NCBI GenBank assembly: GCA_964016985.1
Contig: OZ024823.1
Span: forward strand, 35,817,687 to 35,881,686
Length of the DNA stretch: 64,000 nucleotides
Direction of reading: 5' to 3'
Source: Anodontia alba
Lineage: Eukaryota; Mollusca; Bivalvia; Lucinida; Lucinidae
The notes beneath the pieces are model-generated. The model was not told where the DNA came from, made no database searches, and worked only from the letters and a program-made list of their open reading frames with translations. Shown here in pieces: positions 59,613 through 64,000 of this stretch (positions are counted from its first letter, which is position 1; each line of letters opens with the position of its first letter). Position numbers and translations under genes: made by a program.

Positions 59613-59617
59613 TGACT

Positions 59618-59710
59618 AAATTATTTGCAAACAGTTGAGACCCTGATCAGATGCCGCATTCTGCAGGCGTCTGATCTGGGTCTGCACTGTTTGCCAATTA
59701 CCCTTTTATG
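59618..59710. mobile_element. HC core fragment (core 2)
   Basis: GCAAACAGTTGAGACCCTG / ATCAGATGCCGCATTCTGC / GGCGTCTGATCTGGGTC. No terminal repeats. Confidence 0.6.
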
Positions 59711-59739
59711 GGTCTCTCGACTACAATAGGTTAAGACAC

Positions 59740-59945
59740 TGAAGAGGAGAGAATGTAAACCTCTGATCTAGCAATATGAAAGGCTCTGAGGAGGTGAGCA
59801 TGAAAGGCTCTGGGCAATATGAAAGGCTCTGGGCAATAAAGGGCCATACAGACATGAGGTAAACTCTGCCTAAAGCAGGATTCAGTCCCAGAACCTTGTG
59901 ATCTGACATCATGCAGTTACACAAAACCCTTGGCCAAATGGACGC
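59740..59945 (-). mobile_element. SINE fragment (SINE-3 family)
   Basis: ATGAAAGGCTCTGGGCAAT occurs twice and GCAATAAAGGGCCATACAG resembles GTGCAATGAAGTGCCGTACAG in SINE-3. AGCAGGATTCAGTCCCAGAAC stands at the box B position. Confidence 0.45.
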
Positions 59946-60747
59946 TTTACATGGAGGTTAACAATGATGCTTTAACAAAACTAAATATGTAAATAACTGG
60001 AGAACTTTAAAACCTGAATAACCATGATCCTTTTGGTTTGAGATTGCCTTTCAGTTTTCTTTTTGGGTTGACATTATGAACTAAGATAAATTGAGACGTG
60101 ACTTTGATACCAACATTATACTAGAGCCATCCAACTATTATCATTCCCTGTGAAAGGAAAAACAAACATATGATATTTTAAAATATCCTAATAATCATAT
60201 CTGCCCCAGAAAACAGCGCTGATATTGGATTTATACTATCTCTAAGGAAAAAATATTCATGATATTACAAGAGATATCTGCTACTTTTTATGGAATATAT
60301 TAGGCTTGACATTTCATGCAAATTGTTTCCTTGTAAAAAACTCATATGAAATGTCAGGTGCAATTTACTTGGAAAAATAACACATCATGGGCAATCAGAC
60401 AAATAAACACATTTTTTTTTATCAATATGCCAAACTCATTTTCATCATCAAATATTACAGATTCAATTTACATTTAGTTTGATAAATTTGTCATTTTTGG
60501 GGGAAATGTTCAATATATAACCAACAAACACAGTGATTGTTGAAATCCAAAGCTAGCCTAATGATCTAAACTTAATATTTTCTGGATAAGAGGCCTTCTT
60601 TTCACTCCTATTTTTCTTAATTTCCATGAAAATGGGTTTGAGGCATGGGCTTTGCAATTTTAATGAATACCCACAACAATATTTACCAGAGTACCCTGGG
60701 CTGGGAACTGGTAATTTATCTAGCCATAATTTCATCAGGTGTTAAGG
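59946..60747. other. Gene-free; core-3 and core-1 remnants
   Basis: 60300-60350 has core-3 arms (GGCTTGACATTTCATGCAAA, CATATGAAATGTCAGG). 60590-60690 has a core-1 relic (CTTAATTTCCATGAAAATGG, TTAATGAATACCCACAAC). No gene. Confidence 0.45.
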
Positions 60748-60971
60748 TATATACCCTAATTATTCAGACAGAGAGTCATGGGCATACATTGTAGACCAAG
60801 ATCAGATGCCGCATATTGCGGCATCTGATCAAGGTCTACACTGTCTGCTACTCATCCAGCAGTTTTTAAACACATCGACTGGTAGCAAAAATTGGGTTGC
60901 TAATTTAAGGACAAGTATAGTCAGTAGTTAAATGTAGTTAAAATGACCAAATACTTGGGGTAAATATGGTA
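60748..60971. mobile_element. HC-16, core-2 MITE (TA type)
   Basis: TATATACCCTAATTATTCAG at left, CAAATACTTGGGGTAAATATGG-TA at right in two parts. Inner stem GATCAGATGCCGCATATTGCGGCATCTGATC perfect as paired halves; outer stem changed at the left (CATTGTAGACC). Confidence 0.8.
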
Positions 60972-61054
60972 AAAACTCAAGGGCATATAGTTACTAGTAC
61001 TGTAAAGCATTTGAAATCCTAACTTATCTGTAAATTTGTAAGACATCTTCAAAG

Positions 61055-61397
61055 TTTTGTTTTTGTTTGATTTGGGCTTAACGTCGCTTTCAACAATCTT
61101 TCAGTCATATCGGGACGGTGTCTGGATGTGACAGGGAGCTCAATGCTCACTTTTAGAGTGCTGCCTCACTGAAATATCATGCCCCAGACACTTTGACATG
61201 ATATTCCACCCAGTCACATTATACTGACACTGAGCTGACCAGTTCCGATTCCTAGCTCTACTTTCTTAATGCTGAGCGCCAAGCGAAAGAGCAACTAGTA
61301 CCATTTTTAAAGTCTTTGGTATGACCCGGCCGGGGATCGAACCCGCAACCTCCCGATCACAAAGCGGACGCTCTACCACTGAGCCACTGTGCCGGTT
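61055..61397 (-). mobile_element. SINE-7, second full-length SINE family with 13 bp TSD
   Basis: Perfect direct repeat GACATCTTCAAAG at 61042-61054 and 61398-61410. On the minus strand the head is a near tRNA-like sequence: GGCACAGTGGCTCAGTGGTA (box A), GGTTGCGGGTTCGATCCCC (box B). Tail is an A-rich stretch (TTTTGTTTTTGTTTGATTT on the plus strand). Body differs from SINE-6 (GATATTTCAGTGAGGCAGC, GAAAGCGACGTTAAGCC). Confidence 0.9.
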
Positions 61398-61554
61398 GAC
61401 ATCTTCAAAGACATGAATAAATTTGTGTTCAAGTGGTTCTCTAACGCCCACTTCCACTTCCAGATGTTCAAACTTCATTTGAATTTCAAAACTACATTCT
61501 AAAACTCACAATTTATTGTTTTGTTTTTATATGGGCACTCAAGTCTATAGACAT

Positions 61555-61770
61555 ACCATAACCCTAAATATTCGGGCAGACAGGCCTGAGTAAACACTGT
61601 AGACCCACATCAGATGCCACAATACGCAATGCCTGATTGGGGTCTACATTGTTGGCCACTCATCTAGCACTAATTTAGACATATCAACAAGTTGTAAAAT
61701 AGATTTTTTTTTCAAATTTTAGGACAAGTATGGTATGGAATTAAAGTGTCTACATAGGATAAATATGGTA
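61555..61770. mobile_element. HC-17, core-2 MITE (TA type)
   Basis: TACCATAACCCTAAATATTC at left, CTACATAGGATAAATATGG-TA at right. Inner stem GATGCCACAATACGCAATGCCTGAT imperfect. Confidence 0.75.
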
Positions 61771-61825
61771 GTTTGCTTTGTTGTCCTATGTTGGTAAAAG
61801 GTTGTCTAGATTATTGTGACAGAGC

Positions 61826-62045
61826 GGTTAACCAGTATATTGTGCACATTCTTTCACCAGAAACTGACAACTGCCGGTCTTGAATCAGCTAGTCATTCTC
61901 TCTTGCTGATTCAAGATGGGCAGCTGTCAGTTTCTGGCAAAAGAATGTGCACATTACTGGTTAACCGCTTAGAGGACTAAGCCTGCCAAGTAAAAGTGTG
62001 GTTAGGTAAACTAAGGGGATCTGCCCAGTAAAAGTGTGTTTAGGT
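61826..62045. repeat. Inverted pair of SINE body fragments
   Basis: AGCGGTTAACCAGTATATTG, CCAGAAACTGACAACTGCC and TCTTGAATCAGC run forward, then TGCTGATTCAAGATGGGCAG, CTGTCAGTTTCTGG and TACTGGTTAACCGCT run back, giving arms of about 75 bp around a TAGTCATTCTCTCT centre. The right copy extends into CTTAGAGGACTAAGCCTG. A large snap-back structure derived from the SINE-6 family. Confidence 0.8.
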
Positions 62046-62048
62046 AAA

Positions 62049-62140
62049 CTGGGGGGGAGGAGGAGGAGGAGGGGGGGGGAAGGAGGAAGGGGGAGGGGAA
62101 GGGGGTGCATGTGAGGGGGAATAAGAAAAAAAAAAAAAAA
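62049..62140. repeat. G/GGA-rich tract followed by A-run
   Basis: GGGGGGGAGGAGGAGGAGG-type purine tract ending in a run of about 17 A. Strong purine/pyrimidine strand asymmetry; candidate triplex or G-quadruplex, no gene. Confidence 0.9.
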
Positions 62141-62246
62141 AGTTGTTGTATGTATGTATCTAGATTTTTAACGCTACCAGGCAACTGACTCATATAGAGG
62201 CAGTGCCTAAAAAAAAAAAAAGTTGTCTGTTGAAATTTTTACCTGG

Positions 62247-62456
62247 CTAACCCTTGCCATGCTGAATACATTAAGATGCCACACCCATTTCTAAATTTCC
62301 AGCCAATTAGATTCCTTGATCCAGGTTGTTGATACAAATTCACATTCTTAATGACAAACAGTGCAGATCCAGTTCAGTTGGCTTCTTCAGAAGCCAACCG
62401 ATCTGGATCTACACTGTTTGTAAAGGCAGGACATATCTGGGTTCAGCAGAACTAGA
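62247..62456 (-). mobile_element. HB-20, core-2 MITE, right TTAA lost
   Basis: CTAA-CCCTTGCCATGCTGAATAC at left, GTTCAGCAGAACTAGAAAT at right. Inner stem AGTTGGCTTCTTCAGAAGCCAAC perfect. Preceded by GTTGAAATTTTTACCTGG, the end of an HE element. Confidence 0.8.
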
Positions 62457-62533
62457 AATACTTTTCCAAGAAAAGAAAATATGTTTAGAATAAAGAAAAG
62501 TACACTACAGTTTTCACAATTTAAGTAAATTTA

Positions 62534-62721
62534 CTATATTTACTCTAAATATTCGGCCAGTCAAGCATGAGCAAACAGTGCAGACCAAGATCAATTTAAT
62601 CAGGTCCACACTTTCTGTCATTCACTTAAGTATATTTTAGACCTATCACAATTAGTCTTGTTCAGGTTTTAGCATAAATATGTTAAAGAGATGGTGTCTG
62701 AATATTTAAGGTGATTCAGTA
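62534..62721. mobile_element. HC-18, core-2 MITE, short hairpin
   Basis: TATTTACTCTAAATATTCGG at left, CTGAATATTTAAGGTGATTC at right. GCAAACAGTGCAGACCAAG faces CAGGTCCACACTTTCTG with the inner stem deleted. Confidence 0.68.
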
Positions 62722-62807
62722 TCTTTGATTTGCTCTTTTACTGCACCTGGCTGAATGTATCAATCATTTAGTAAGGAAAATAAATGATAAACAGTTATTA
62801 TTGCTAT

Positions 62808-62990
62808 GCAACAGAAGACAAACTGATTATATTTTTCTTATTTTTCCTAGAAAATAGGATATGAAACTTCATGCAAATTGTCTCCAAAGGACACAATTTG
62901 CATGAAATATCAAATCCTATTTTCTATGAAAAATAAGAAAAATATTTCAAAATGTCTGCTGAAATTTTTACCCAGCATGCAAGGTGTGAA
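62808..62990. mobile_element. HE-15, core-3 MITE, left end truncated
   Basis: Starts at CAACAGAAGACAAACTGATT. Hairpin GCAAATTGTCTCC-AAAGG-ACACAATTTGC with arms AATAGGATATGAAACTTC and complement. Right CTGAAATTTTTACCCAGC. Confidence 0.72.
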
Positions 62991-63589
62991 AAAGTTGCTC
63001 TGGTTATTACCAGTACACAGGACAGGTGAAAATCTGGTTGGTCCTGTCTTGAAAAAAAAAGAAAAAAAAAAAAAGGTATTTATTTTACCTGTCCAGAACT
63101 TAATTTGAATACAATACTCAAATGCAGTTTTGCTCACATTATTAAATGATTATTTCAAGCATGGTAATTTATTTTTTCTATATTCCTATATTTTGTATGC
63201 GATAATCCAATGTCAACTTTCAAAACAAGTCACACAAAAATCACTTGGTCACAAGAACTCACAGAAATAAACTCAAGTCCTTAAACTATCCTACATTTTC
63301 ACTTATTGTGACAACAGACATCCACAAACGTTTCCCAGAAATGAGGCTAATCTGAACTCCAGAGATCAACAAGTACTATAAACAGAACACTACATCAAAT
63401 CCGCTTCTGCTGTGACTGAAACTGACTCAGTGAAAGTATTTCAACATATACAAACAAGAAGCATCCAACATCCACCCACATGGAAAAAAATTCCAATATC
63501 ACAAATTAGGTCCCACAAAAAGCTATCATCCAATTCTCCAAAGGATAATCAAATTCCCATTCATAACAACTAATAGTCTGCAAGTGGAT
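62991..63589. other. No recognisable gene
   Basis: A-run at 63052-63074 and then 500 bp of unique-looking AT-rich sequence with no repeats recognised. Confidence 0.4.
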
Positions 63590-63783
63590 TAAAGCTCCAG
63601 ACGAGATGGGGTGTCCATATTATATTTTTCTTATTTCTCCATGAAAACGTAGGTTGTGGGTACTCAATAGAAGCACCTCAGAGAGGCATTTCAAATGAGT
63701 ACCCACAACATATGTTTTAGTGGAGAAATAAGAAAAATATCAGTACTTTTCGATTGAAAGACGTGCCTTATCTGGAGCGATGT
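63590..63783. mobile_element. HA-22, core-1 MITE
   Basis: TAAAGCTCCAGACGAGATGG at left, CCTTATCTGGAGCGA at right. Arms AACGTAGGTTGTGGGTACTC / GAGTACCCACAACATATG, inner stem AGAAGCACCTCAGAGAGGCATTT partly mismatched. Contains the intact AAAATATCAGTACTTTTCG site that is interrupted by HU at 50942. Confidence 0.78.
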
Positions 63784-64000
63784 ATATTATAAGAATAACT
63801 TCTAATGCTGCTGCTGTTACTAGACCCACATCAAAGAGTTTTCTAACTAACTCAGTATGTACATGCCCTACTGCTGTTATTGATATAACTTGTGGGTTTT
63901 CCTTTCTATCAGCATGTGCTCTCAGAGATCTATAAATAGAACAGTGAGGCTGTGAGATTCCGATATGTCAGGAATTATGACAGATATTAACTTTTTGTAT
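63784..64000. other. No recognisable feature to window end
   Basis: Unique-looking sequence. Confidence 0.35.

Noticed and set aside
222..63783. CRISPR array from repeated short palindromes
   Set aside because: The palindromes are dispersed, unequal and have terminal repeats and target duplications; the genome is eukaryotic.

Overview
The window looks like intronic and intergenic DNA of a mollusc, most likely a bivalve. This is inferred from its AT-rich, repeat-saturated character, tRNA-headed SINEs, tandem arrays that end in a (GGAC)n run plus a terminal hairpin (resembling the pearl-type elements known from oysters), spliceosomal exons and a mariner transposon. There are no operons, CRISPR arrays or bacterial-type genes.

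Host coding sequence is sparse. Two minus-strand exons (20122-20224, then 11710-11857) have clean splice sites and matching phase and read as consecutive HEAT-repeat exons of a PPP4R4-like gene (regulatory subunit 4 of protein phosphatase 4), separated by an 8.3 kb intron full of mobile elements. A third minus-strand coding block (48121-48335) ends at a good splice donor. Its identity is unknown, but its phase fits the PPP4R4-like exon downstream. A plus-strand interval at 5776-6100 has good splice signals but no convincing protein.

Most of the rest is short, non-coding, palindromic DNA transposons (MITE-like). Labels used here: core-1 hairpin elements HA (ends GATAAG), HA2, HA3, HJ, HK, HM; core-2 elements HB (TTAA target, ends CCCTTGTCCTGCTGAA), HC (TA target, ends CCCTAAATATTGGGACA), HC2, HD2; core-3 elements HD and HE; and families HG, HH, HI, HL, HN, HQ, HR, HS, HU with their own hairpins. 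The same few central hairpins recur with quite different termini and target-site preferences, so cores and ends behave as exchangeable modules. About 20 HB, about 20 HC and about 30 core-1 copies lie within 64 kb.

Region by region: 0-11 kb holds core-1/core-3 elements, three tandem-repeat elements and paired HG/HH copies. 11.7-20.2 kb holds the PPP4R4-like exons and the intron between them, with a SINE broken by two MITEs. 20-36 kb is dense MITEs, a 130-145 bp tandem array and several nested insertions. 36.9-40.4 kb holds a broken Ty3/gypsy-like gag fragment interrupted by an HB element, then a tRNA-like tandem array interrupted by HL, itself interrupted by HR. 46.2-47.5 kb is a full-length mariner element with intact ends and a frameshifted DD34D transposase. 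48-51.5 kb holds the third exon, a 50 bp tandem array, a young SINE and nested HA/HJ/HU elements. 52-64 kb is more MITEs, a duplicated segment that preserves an empty insertion site, a 155 bp tandem array over 2.5 kb, and SINEs with perfect target-site duplications.

Coordinates of decayed copies are approximate. All copy relationships were judged by eye, without alignment software or database searches.
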